Shown here one piece after another: positions 1 to 5,130 of a stretch of DNA of 5,130 bases. Position 1 is the first letter of the stretch; each line of letters starts with the position of its first letter. Origin of the DNA: an uncultured Pseudomonadota bacterium (GTDB lineage Bacteria > Pseudomonadota > Gammaproteobacteria > Burkholderiales > Usitatibacteraceae); contig CAMPHL010000219.1 of the NCBI GenBank assembly GCA_946885905.1, forward strand, positions 1-5,130, written 5' to 3'. The translations under genes were made by a program, and so were the position numbers. The notes beneath the pieces are model-generated. The model ran no database searches. It was given only the letters and a program-made list of their open reading frames with translations, and was not told the DNA's origin.

Positions 1-360
1 GTGCACAAGCACCCGATGCGCATGGCGATCCAGGCGGCGGGGCTCGCGGCGCTCATCAGCACGCTCGCCTCCGATGCCGTGTCGATCACGGGACTCGCCG
101 TGGCGCTGCCGACGCTGCTGCTCGAAACCGGCTACTCGCGCGGCTTCGAGGAGGAGGCGGACGACTTCGCCTTCGCGCGCATGAAAGGGCTGGGTATCTC
201 GCCCGCGCACTTCGCCGACATCCTCGAGCGGCTGGAGGAAAGCCACGGGATGCGCTCGGATCGCAGCCGCAAGTCATCGGCGCAGGAGGCGGGCGACTAC
301 TTCTCGACGCACCCGGCGACCGCGAGCCGGGCGCAGCGCGCGCGCGACGCCGCGCGCTAG
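1..360 (+). CDS. M48-family zinc metallopeptidase, C-terminal part (5' end outside window)
   Basis: This is the C-terminal 119 codons of a probable membrane-associated M48 (Ste24/HtpX-type) zinc endopeptidase. The visible part opens with HKHPMR, which in this family directly follows the HEXXH zinc-binding helix, so the first two zinc ligands lie just upstream of the window. The first codon, GTG, is probably an internal valine and not a start. A hydrophobic alanine/leucine-rich stretch (about residues 8-43) leads into GYSRGFEEEADDFA (44-57). This matches the family's SRxxExxAD signature, in which E50 would be the third zinc ligand and D54 the conserved partner. Near the end, FSTHPATASRAQRAR (101-115) matches the STHP-x-x-x-R segment usual at M48 C-termini. 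Members degrade or process envelope proteins. The substrate cannot be told here. The gene stops at TAG 358-360, overlapping the end of the convergent gene by four bases. Family assignment is firm; subfamily is not. Confidence 0.88.
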   Translation: MHKHPMRMAIQAAGLAALISTLASDAVSITGLAVALPTLLLETGYSRGFEEEADDFAFARMKGLGISPAHFADILERLEESHGMRSDRSRKSSAQEAGDYFSTHPATASRAQRARDAAR

Positions 361-650
361 CGGCCTTCCGGAAGGAAGGGCGCCAGCCACTCCGGCGGGA
401 TCTTCGAGATCGCGCCTTGCATGTCGGTGCCGTAACGCTCGCACTCGCGGCGGTTCCTGGCGGTGGCGCCGACGCGGAACTGCTTGCGGATCGACTCGCG
501 CAGCTGCTCGATCTGCGGCATCACGTAGTCCTTGCCGTTCACCTTGACCGAGATCGAGGTCTTGTCCGGGTGGCGAGGAACCTCCTGGGCGTGGGCGGCC
601 GCGGACGCGCAGGCGATGGCGATGGCGAAGGTCTTCGAGCGCAGTTTCAT
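357..650 (-). CDS. small exported protein of unknown function, coupled to the OPT transporter
   Basis: A 97-residue protein that I do not recognise. It begins MKLRSKTFAIAIACASAAAHAQ, a classical Sec signal peptide: basic n-region, hydrophobic core, and AHA before a likely cleavage site around residue 21. The mature protein of about 76 residues is polar and basic, with a predicted short beta segment (TSISVKVNGKDYVMP, 31-45) followed by charged helical sequence (QIEQLRESIRKQF) and one cysteine (C70). It is probably periplasmic. The start is supported by the signal peptide and by the ATGA overlap with the transporter stop (647-650). No Shine-Dalgarno sequence precedes it (CGTGCTCGT lies just upstream), so translation probably depends on ribosomes finishing the transporter. 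This points to a linked role, perhaps an accessory to transport, but that is inference. A cysteine at residue 14 sits in a poor lipobox context, so secretion by signal peptidase I is preferred. Confidence 0.8.
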   Translation of the reverse strand: MKLRSKTFAIAIACASAAAHAQEVPRHPDKTSISVKVNGKDYVMPQIEQLRESIRKQFRVGATARNRRECERYGTDMQGAISKIPPEWLAPFLPEGR

Positions 651-2611
651 ACGAGCACGTTCACGATGGCGTTGCCGATCCCGACCAGCGCGGCCCCCGA
701 GATGAGGCCCGCGCAGATCGGCTCCATGCCCTCGACCCAGAACGCGTGGCCTGGCGTCCCGGGTTCCTTGCGCCGTCCCATGATCCAGAAGACGAGCGCG
801 CCGAAGAACATCCCGAGCGTGGATTCGGGTGGGAGTACCGTGCCCAGCCCGATCGACACCGCGCTGAGCGGAAAGCGGCCCTTGGTCGCGATGCGCGCGA
901 TCTCGAAGGCCGCGGCGGCGACCGCGGCGACCACCATCGAGACGATCGCCGAGTAGGGAAGCGCGGAGAGGCCCTTCGTGATGAGCTCGGCCACACCCTT
1001 CCACTGGATCGCCGCCGGCATCGCGAACGTTTCGGAGATGATGGTGGAGGTCGAGCGCACGCCGTTGGCGTCCGGCGGGAGGAAGAGCAGGAAGAAGAGC
1101 GGCGTGCAGCAGAGCGCCCCCGCGAAGATGCCGATCACGTGCCCCCAGGCCTGCTGGCGGGGCTTGCCGCCCAGCATGTATCCGGGCTTGATGTCGGAGA
1201 GCAGGTTCGAGGCGTTGGCGGCGATCTCCGCGGTCATGCCCGCCGGGATCAGGTTGCTCGCCGGATTGGTGCGGTCGATCGCGCCCATCGTGAACTGGGT
1301 GATCTTCGACAGGGACCCCGTCGGCGTCCAGGACGTGAGCGCCATCGAGTTCGCGCAGATGATGGTGAGCACGAAGATGAGCGGCAGCGAGATGAAGGCG
1401 AGCAGCCACGGCACGTCGAAGAAGTAGTGCGTGACCGAGGCGCCGGCCACGCTCATGATCGGGAAGCCGACCACCGAGATCCAGATCGGGAACTCGATGT
1501 GCTTGAGCGGATCCTCGCCCTTGTCCTTCCTGCCGCCCAACAGGTTCCTGAACGCGCTGGTGATCATCTGCGGGCGGCCGAAGAGGCTCACCAGCGAGCC
1601 CACGATCATCATCGTCACACCCCACCAGAGCGACCACTGGTTCACGATCTCGGCCCGCGATATGGGCACGGTCGCGCCCGTGGGCCCGATGCGCGGGGCG
1701 ATGTCGCCGATCTGGATCATGAGCGGCGCCAGCACCGCGAAGTTGACGAAGGCGCCGAGCAGCACGCTCGTGGCCACCGCGATCCCCATGAGCCCGCCGA
1801 TGCCCCACATCGCGACGTCCAGGGTGAGCCTGAGGCCCAATTGCTTGACGTCGGTGCCGATGATGCGCAGGACGTGGCCGGTCGCCTCGTAGTAGTACGT
1901 GTCGATGCGCTCGTGGAAGACCCACGGCTCCTTCATGCCCGCCCACTGGTGCATGCGCAGCAGCTTGAACTGGATGAGCCTCATCCAGCCGTCGCTGATG
2001 ATCGTCTGGTAGGCGGCCGCGAGGACCGCGGCGCCCGCGAGCAGCTTCGCCTTGAACATGCCGGCGGCGGCCGCCCCCGTGTAGAGCGCGTCGAGCACCA
2101 CGCCCGCGGCGCGGCCCTCGGGGAAGGGCAGCTGCTCCTCGTTGATGAAGCGCCGCTTCATCGGGAAGGCGATCAGCACGCCCAGGATGGAGCACACGAC
2201 CATCCACGCGACCATGTGCACCGGATCGATGATCCTGCCCGTGACCAGCATGTAGGCGGCGAGGCTCGAGATCATCGGCGCCACCATGTAGCCCGCGGCG
2301 GTGGCGATCGACTGCGTGCAGTTGTTCTCGAGGATGGTGAAGTCCTGGGCGAAGCCCATCGAGTTCATGATGCGGTAGATCGCGAAGGCGAGGATCACGG
2401 AGGTGAGGCCCACGCCGATGGTGATGCCGGTCTTGCCCGCGATGTAGAGGGCGGTGGCGGCGAGGATCCCGCCCAGGAGGAAACCGGTGATGGCCGAACG
2501 GATGGTGAGCTGCGGCATCTCGCCGCGGAAGACGTTCTCGAGCCACCAGCGGTCCTTCTGCTCGCGGGTCCACGTGCGGATCTGCTCTTCGCTCAGGTGC
2601 TGGATGGCCAT
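647..2611 (-). CDS. OPT-family (oligopeptide/metal-chelate) transporter
   Basis: A 654-residue inner-membrane transporter of the OPT superfamily, full length for bacterial members. These are secondary carriers. Characterised relatives, mainly from fungi and plants (including the YSL branch), import oligopeptides or metal-chelator complexes; the substrate of this bacterial member is not evident. Visible family hallmarks are ENNCTQSIATAAGYM (95-109), NEEQLPFPEGRAAGVVL (157-173), GAFVNFAVLAPLMIQ (286-300), NASNLLSDIKPGYMLGGKP (466-484), and the C-terminal FPLSAVSIGLGTVLPPES (580-597). Many hydrophobic segments run from about residue 38 to the C-terminus. The N-terminal 30 residues are charged and tryptophan-rich (REQKDRWWLENVFRG) and presumably cytosolic. 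The start at 2611 is the first possible one, because an in-frame stop (TAA, 2632-2630) lies just upstream with no start codon between. Its Shine-Dalgarno is poor: an AAGGAT lies about 20 bases away, too far. The stop overlaps the next gene's ATG. Family assignment is very strong. Confidence 0.95.
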   Translation of the reverse strand: MAIQHLSEEQIRTWTREQKDRWWLENVFRGEMPQLTIRSAITGFLLGGILAATALYIAGKTGITIGVGLTSVILAFAIYRIMNSMGFAQDFTILENNCTQSIATAAGYMVAPMISSLAAYMLVTGRIIDPVHMVAWMVVCSILGVLIAFPMKRRFINEEQLPFPEGRAAGVVLDALYTGAAAAGMFKAKLLAGAAVLAAAYQTIISDGWMRLIQFKLLRMHQWAGMKEPWVFHERIDTYYYEATGHVLRIIGTDVKQLGLRLTLDVAMWGIGGLMGIAVATSVLLGAFVNFAVLAPLMIQIGDIAPRIGPTGATVPISRAEIVNQWSLWWGVTMMIVGSLVSLFGRPQMITSAFRNLLGGRKDKGEDPLKHIEFPIWISVVGFPIMSVAGASVTHYFFDVPWLLAFISLPLIFVLTIICANSMALTSWTPTGSLSKITQFTMGAIDRTNPASNLIPAGMTAEIAANASNLLSDIKPGYMLGGKPRQQAWGHVIGIFAGALCCTPLFFLLFLPPDANGVRSTSTIISETFAMPAAIQWKGVAELITKGLSALPYSAIVSMVVAAVAAAAFEIARIATKGRFPLSAVSIGLGTVLPPESTLGMFFGALVFWIMGRRKEPGTPGHAFWVEGMEPICAGLISGAALVGIGNAIVNVLV

Positions 2612-2628
2612 GGCCGCGGCGCCGCTCG

Positions 2629-2659
2629 GTTATCCTTGTGGCCGACATTCTGCCGTCAA
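2629..2659 (-). promoter_or_regulatory. candidate sigma-70 promoter for the OPT operon
   Basis: Read on the minus strand, TTGACG (2659-2654, five of six matches to the -35 consensus) is followed after 19 bases by GATAAC (2634-2629, four of six matches to the -10 consensus). The spacing is at the long end of what sigma-70 tolerates. Transcription would begin near 2622, giving a leader of only about ten bases before the transporter ATG at 2611. On the plus strand, TATCCT (2631-2636) overlaps the same bases and could be a -10 for the divergent lipoprotein gene, although I see no good -35 for it. The proposal rests on hexamer matches and position only. Confidence 0.35.
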
Positions 2660-2663
2660 AAGC

Positions 2664-2669
2664 AGGGGA
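2664..2669 (+). promoter_or_regulatory. ribosome binding site fixing the lipoprotein start
   Basis: AGGGGA lies ten bases before the ATG at 2680. It is the only convincing Shine-Dalgarno sequence here, and it favours that ATG over the in-frame GTG at 2638, which would add 14 residues ahead of an otherwise well-formed lipoprotein signal peptide. Confidence 0.65.
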
Positions 2670-2679
2670 ACCGACATCG

Positions 2680-3312
2680 ATGACGAACATCGGGAGATGG
2701 GCCGCCGCGCTGGCCGCCGCGGCGCTGTTGGTTGGGTGCGGCAAGGGCGAGGAGAAGTTCCGTGCGCTGCTCGATCCCGTGGTCGTGAAGATCACCGAGC
2801 GCGCGAAGTCCGCGGCGTCGCTCACCGGGCGTGCGCCCACGGAGGTGATGCAGCGATCGGGCGCGATCCTCACAGACCTGGCCGGCCTGGGCGCCGACCT
2901 GAAGGGAATGCCCGCCGACGGAGAGAAACAACACGGCCTCGTTTCGGCGGGACAAGCCTACCTCTCGGCCACGCAGCGCTTCACCACCGCGCAGCAGGAA
3001 TTCGCCCGATCCTACGCGCGCCTCGAGGCCTCGCGGGCGAAGGTGCGCGAATCGCTCGACGCCAAGGTGCGCACGAGCAAGTTCTCGATCGACTTCTGGA
3101 AGGAGTCGCACGACCGCCTGGTCCTCGACCTCGACAACCTGCGCAAGGAGGCCGAGAAGTCCAGGACCCACCTCTCCGCGGCCGCGCAGGCCCTGCGGCA
3201 ATCCGCCGACACCGCCGGCGCCGTCCTCGGCCGCGACAACCTCATCCCGGCAGCCGACCTGGACACGGCCCGCAAGGCCCTCGAGGCGGTGCCGCTGGAG
3301 AAGGGGGCGTAG
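2680..3312 (+). CDS. predicted lipoprotein, helical, unknown family
   Basis: A 210-residue protein with a type II signal peptide: MTNIGRW, an alanine/leucine core, then the lipobox LVGC with the lipidated cysteine at residue 20. The residue after it is glycine, not aspartate, so by the usual +2 rule it would be sorted to the outer membrane. The mature part lacks recognisable catalytic motifs and reads as nearly all alpha helix, with long runs rich in A, E, K, R, Q and L (for example residues 90-150 and 150-180). This suggests a helical bundle or coiled coil facing the periplasm. The start at 2680 is chosen from the signal peptide and the AGGGGA upstream. It is divergent from the transporter and co-directional with the downstream two-component genes, from which a palindromic repeat cluster separates it. 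I do not recognise the family. Lipoprotein status is well supported; its function is unknown. Confidence 0.85.
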   Translation: MTNIGRWAAALAAAALLVGCGKGEEKFRALLDPVVVKITERAKSAASLTGRAPTEVMQRSGAILTDLAGLGADLKGMPADGEKQHGLVSAGQAYLSATQRFTTAQQEFARSYARLEASRAKVRESLDAKVRTSKFSIDFWKESHDRLVLDLDNLRKEAEKSRTHLSAAAQALRQSADTAGAVLGRDNLIPAADLDTARKALEAVPLEKGA

Positions 3313-3387
3313 AAAATGGTGTCAGACACTGGGCGGTGTCAGACACTGGGCGGTGTCAGACACTAGGCGGTGTCCGACACCACTTTT
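3313..3387. repeat. tandem 17-bp palindromic repeat cluster (REP/BIME-like)
   Basis: Four head-to-tail units begin at 3318, 3335, 3352 and 3369. Units 1 and 2 are identical (GGTGTCAGACACTGGGC). Unit 3 differs by one base (G to A at 3365). Unit 4 is GGTGTCCGACACC and ends the array. Each unit has a near-perfect palindrome, GTGTC-A-GACAC, and unit 4 is a perfect 6+1+6 palindrome. The array is also flanked by a larger inverted repeat: AAAATGGTGTC (3313-3323) can pair with GACACCACTTTT (3376-3387) with a single bulged C. The arrangement resembles bacterial interspersed palindromic elements of the REP/BIME kind. Other possible roles are an array of operator sites or a transcription terminator, since the final hairpin is followed by TTTT. 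The structure is plain in the sequence; the class is inferred. Confidence 0.85.
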
Positions 3388-3406
3388 GCCCTCACACCTT
3401 CCCGAC
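3388..3406 (+). other. short pyrimidine-rich leader before the response regulator
   Basis: These 19 bases (GCCCTCACACCTTCCCGAC) are all that separate the repeat cluster from the regulator ATG. They contain no purine-rich Shine-Dalgarno and are too short for a complete promoter. Any dedicated promoter must therefore overlap the repeats or lie further upstream, within the end of the lipoprotein gene. Otherwise the regulator is read from the lipoprotein transcript. Confidence 0.5.
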
Positions 3407-4069
3407 ATGCGCCTGCTCCTGGTTGAAGATGACTCGATGATCGGCGCCGCGGCCCAGCAGGGCCTGCGGCACGAGGGCCACACGGTGGACTGGGTGCGCG
3501 ACGGGCACGAGGCGGAGGGCGTGGTGAAGGGCGGGGCGTACGACCTCGTGCTGCTGGACCTGGGGTTGCCCCGCAAGGACGGGTTGTCGATCCTGCGTGG
3601 CTGGCGCGCGCGTGGCATCGCCGTGCCCGTGCTCATCATCACGGCGCGCGATGCGGTCACCGATCGGGTGGCGGGCCTCGATGCGGGTGCCGACGACTAC
3701 CTCGTGAAGCCCTTCGACCTGGACGAGCTCTCGGCGCGCGTGCGCGCGGTGCTGCGCCGCCACTCGGGCCGCTCGGATGCGGTGGTGCGCGTGGGCGCGC
3801 TCGAGATCGACACGGCCGCGCGCCGCGTGCGCTTCAAGAACCAGGAAGTGCCGCTCTCGGCGCGCGAATACGCGCTGCTCGAAGCGCTCGCCGACCGTCC
3901 CGGCGCATACCTCTCCCGCGCGCAACTCGAGGAGCGACTCTACGGCTGGGACGAGGAGATCGCGAGCAACGCGGTCGAGGTGCACATCCACGCCTTGCGC
4001 CGCAAGCTCGACCCCGAGCTCATCCGCAACGTGCGCGGGCTGGGCTATACGCTCGCCGCGGGCGCGTGA
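3407..4069 (+). CDS. OmpR/PhoB-family response regulator (QseB/PmrA-like)
   Basis: A 220-residue DNA-binding response regulator, full length for the family. The receiver domain (about 1-117) has the acidic pair D8/D9 in LLLVEDD, the phosphoacceptor D51 in LVLLDLGLPRKDG, the switch threonine T79 in IITARD and K101 in DDYLVKPF. The C-terminal winged-helix domain (about 125-218) shows LSAREYALLEAL, a recognition-helix region with SNAVEVHIHALRRKL, and the closing VRGLGYTL typical of OmpR-type wings. When phosphorylated by its kinase it would bind direct-repeat sites and control transcription. The start is the ATG at 3407, because the protein then begins exactly at the first receiver strand. An in-frame GTG at 3353 lies inside the repeat cluster and would add 18 repeat-derived residues. 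No Shine-Dalgarno is visible before 3407 (the 19 bases are pyrimidine-rich). The kinase gene follows after 19 bp. QseB or PmrA likeness is by general resemblance; the target genes are unknown. Confidence 0.95.
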   Translation: MRLLLVEDDSMIGAAAQQGLRHEGHTVDWVRDGHEAEGVVKGGAYDLVLLDLGLPRKDGLSILRGWRARGIAVPVLIITARDAVTDRVAGLDAGADDYLVKPFDLDELSARVRAVLRRHSGRSDAVVRVGALEIDTAARRVRFKNQEVPLSAREYALLEALADRPGAYLSRAQLEERLYGWDEEIASNAVEVHIHALRRKLDPELIRNVRGLGYTLAAGA

Positions 4070-4071
4070 GC

Positions 4072-4092
4072 ATGAACACGGAGAGCAAATGA
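4072..4092 (+). CDS. possible six-codon leader mini-ORF (MNTESK) between regulator and kinase
   Basis: An ATG two bases after the regulator's stop opens a six-codon frame whose TGA (4090-4092) overlaps the kinase ATG (4089-4091) as ATGA. The same frame can also be entered at a GTG (4066) that overlaps the regulator stop as GTGA. If translated, it would carry ribosomes from the regulator to the kinase start and couple their synthesis. It has no Shine-Dalgarno of its own beyond regulator coding sequence, and such a short frame may be chance. Confidence 0.2.
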   Translation: MNTESK

Positions 4093-5130
4093 GGTCGCTG
4101 CGCCGCGGGCTGCTCGTCTGGTCGCTCGTAATCGTGCTGGTGGGCGGGCTCGCGGCCGGGATCATCGTCTTCCAGCAGGCGCGCGCCCAGGCCACCGAGC
4201 TCTTCGACTACCAGCTGCGCCAGCTCGCCTTCACCCTGCGCGATCGCGACTACAGCCCGAGCCAGCTCGCCGAGGCGCTCTCGGGCGAAGGCCTCGACTT
4301 CGTGATCCAGGTCTGGGCGGCGGATTCGCGCCTTCTCTATCGCTCGCATCCGCAGATCGGCATCCCCGGTCCGGGCCAGCCCGGCTTCACCGACGTGGAA
4401 ACGGTGCTCGGCACCTGGCGCGTATATACGATCTGGCACCGCGGCCTCTGGATCCAGGTCGCGCAGCACCGCCTCGCGCGCGAAGCGCTCGCTTTCTCGG
4501 CCTCATGGCGGACGCTGCTCCCGTTCCTGCTCGCCGTTCCCCTGATGGGTTTCGCGATCTGGCGCCTGGTGGGCCACGAGGTGCGGGTGCTCGAGTCGAC
4601 CGCGCAGGCGATCGCGCAGCGAACGCCCGAGTCGCTCGAGCCGATCGAGCCGGCGTCGGTGCCCGAGGAGGTGCAGCCGCTGGTCGACTCGCTGAACGGC
4701 CTGCTCGCGCGCCTCGGTGGAGCGCTCGCCCAGCAACGCCAGTTCATCGCCGATGCGGCCCACGAGTTGCGTACGCCGCTCACGGCCCTGCGCCTGCAAC
4801 TCCAGCTCGCCGAGCGCGCGCGCGACGATGCGGAACGGCGAAAAGCCCACGCCGACCTGCGCGACGGCATCAACCGCGCCGTCCACGTGGTCGAGCAGCT
4901 CCTCACGCTGGCGCGCGCCGACCCCGAAGCCAGCGTCACCGCCCGCAGCCCGGTCGACCTCATGGAGCTCGCGCAAACCATCGCACGCGCCCACGAAGCC
5001 GCCGCGGTGGATAGCGGCGCCACGGTCACCCTCGAGCTGCGCGACGCGCCCCTCGTCGTCCACGGCGACCCCGCCTCACTGCGCACGCTCCTCGACAACC
5101 TGCTCGACAACGCGCTGCGCTACGGAAAAC
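4089..5130 (+). CDS. sensor histidine kinase (QseC/TctE-like), 3' end outside window
   Basis: The first 347 residues of an inner-membrane sensor kinase, the evident partner of the upstream regulator. Order: short basic N-terminus (MRSLRRG); transmembrane helix 1 (about 8-28); a periplasmic sensor region of about 110 residues, starting ATELFDYQLRQLAFTLRD and resembling the 2CSK_N sensor domain of QseC/TctE-type kinases; transmembrane helix 2 (about 142-160); a HAMP-like linker (161-212); and the dimerisation/phosphoacceptor helix with H225 in FIADAAHELRTPLTALRLQLQ. The ATP-binding domain starts near residue 285. The N-box (NLLDNALRYGK, 337-347) is the last thing seen, so the G-boxes lie beyond the window. 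The start ATG at 4089 is preceded by GGAG (4080-4083) at five-base spacing. No stop codon occurs in this frame before the window edge. The signal sensed is unknown. The family is certain; the QseC-like label is by resemblance. Confidence 0.95.
   Translation, partial: MRSLRRGLLVWSLVIVLVGGLAAGIIVFQQARAQATELFDYQLRQLAFTLRDRDYSPSQLAEALSGEGLDFVIQVWAADSRLLYRSHPQIGIPGPGQPGFTDVETVLGTWRVYTIWHRGLWIQVAQHRLAREALAFSASWRTLLPFLLAVPLMGFAIWRLVGHEVRVLESTAQAIAQRTPESLEPIEPASVPEEVQPLVDSLNGLLARLGGALAQQRQFIADAAHELRTPLTALRLQLQLAERARDDAERRKAHADLRDGINRAVHVVEQLLTLARADPEASVTARSPVDLMELAQTIARAHEAAAVDSGATVTLELRDAPLVVHGDPASLRTLLDNLLDNALRYGK

Noticed and set aside
364..375. The perfect 12-bp palindrome CCTTCCGGAAGG as a terminator for the convergent genes
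   Set aside because: It has no loop, lies within the small protein's last codons and has no T-run on either side, so chance is as likely as function.
589..650. Lipoprotein signal in the small exported protein (C14)
   Set aside because: The residues before the cysteine (A-I-A) fit the lipobox poorly, and a good signal peptidase I site (AHA before Q22) follows.
746..2683. A 645-codon open frame on the plus strand antisense to the transporter
   Set aside because: The composition is dominated by R, D, H, E and G with no recognisable motif, typical of an antisense shadow of a GC-rich gene, and the transporter assignment on the other strand is unambiguous.
357..2873. An 838-codon open frame on the minus strand that contains the small exported protein at its end
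   Set aside because: Upstream of 650 it lies in the wrong frame within the transporter gene and encodes arginine-, histidine- and glycine-rich sequence with no domain. GC-rich DNA lacks stops in such frames. Only the last 97 codons, with their signal peptide, are credible.
3318..3383. A CRISPR array
   Set aside because: The 17-bp units are directly tandem with no unique spacers, each unit is itself palindromic, and no cas genes are nearby.
3353..3406. An upstream GTG start for the response regulator
   Set aside because: It would add 18 residues encoded by the palindromic repeat and leader, ahead of a receiver domain that normally begins at MRLLLVEDD.
2454..3440. A plus-strand open frame crossing the lipoprotein gene
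   Set aside because: It is out of frame with the lipoprotein, runs through the repeat cluster and has arginine/proline-rich shadow composition.
3392..4195. Minus-strand open frames opposite the regulator and kinase (also around 4337-5110)
   Set aside because: They are antisense to genes with complete family signatures and show R/A/S- or H/V/R-rich sequence without motifs.

Overview
The window is GC-rich, densely coding DNA with strong G/C preference at third codon positions. Gene content (M48 membrane-associated protease, OPT-family transporter, QseB/QseC-like two-component pair) and style suggest a high-GC proteobacterium, most likely a betaproteobacterium. That placement is inferred from resemblance; no rRNA or other marker gene is present.

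Layout: (1) 1-360 (+) is the C-terminal part of an M48-type zinc metallopeptidase whose start and HEXXH motif lie outside the window. (2) 357-2611 (-) is a two-gene operon: an OPT-family transporter (2611 down to 647), then a small 97-residue exported protein (650 down to 357) joined to it by an ATGA stop/start overlap. The operon converges on the protease gene, and both terminal stop codons are read from the same CTAG. (3) 2612-2679 is a short divergent intergenic region that must hold the promoters for the transporter and for the next gene. (4) 2680-3312 (+) is a 210-residue helical lipoprotein of unrecognised family. (5) 3313-3406 holds four tandem 17-bp palindromic units (GGTGTCAGACACTGGGC type) bounded by a larger inverted repeat. 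(6) 3407-4069 (+) is an OmpR/PhoB-type response regulator, followed after 19 bp by its histidine kinase (4089 to the window end, incomplete). A six-codon mini-ORF fills the gap between them.

How the genes may work together: the regulator and kinase are a cognate pair, with the kinase sensing something in the periplasm and the regulator binding DNA. The transporter and small exported protein are co-expressed and probably share a function. No direct evidence ties the lipoprotein to the two-component system beyond orientation. The repeat cluster lies between them and leaves only 19 bp before the regulator's start codon, so it either contains or limits the regulator's transcription and translation signals. 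The least explained elements are the repeat cluster, the coupled small exported protein and the orphan lipoprotein. I see no clear new defence, mobile or biosynthetic system.
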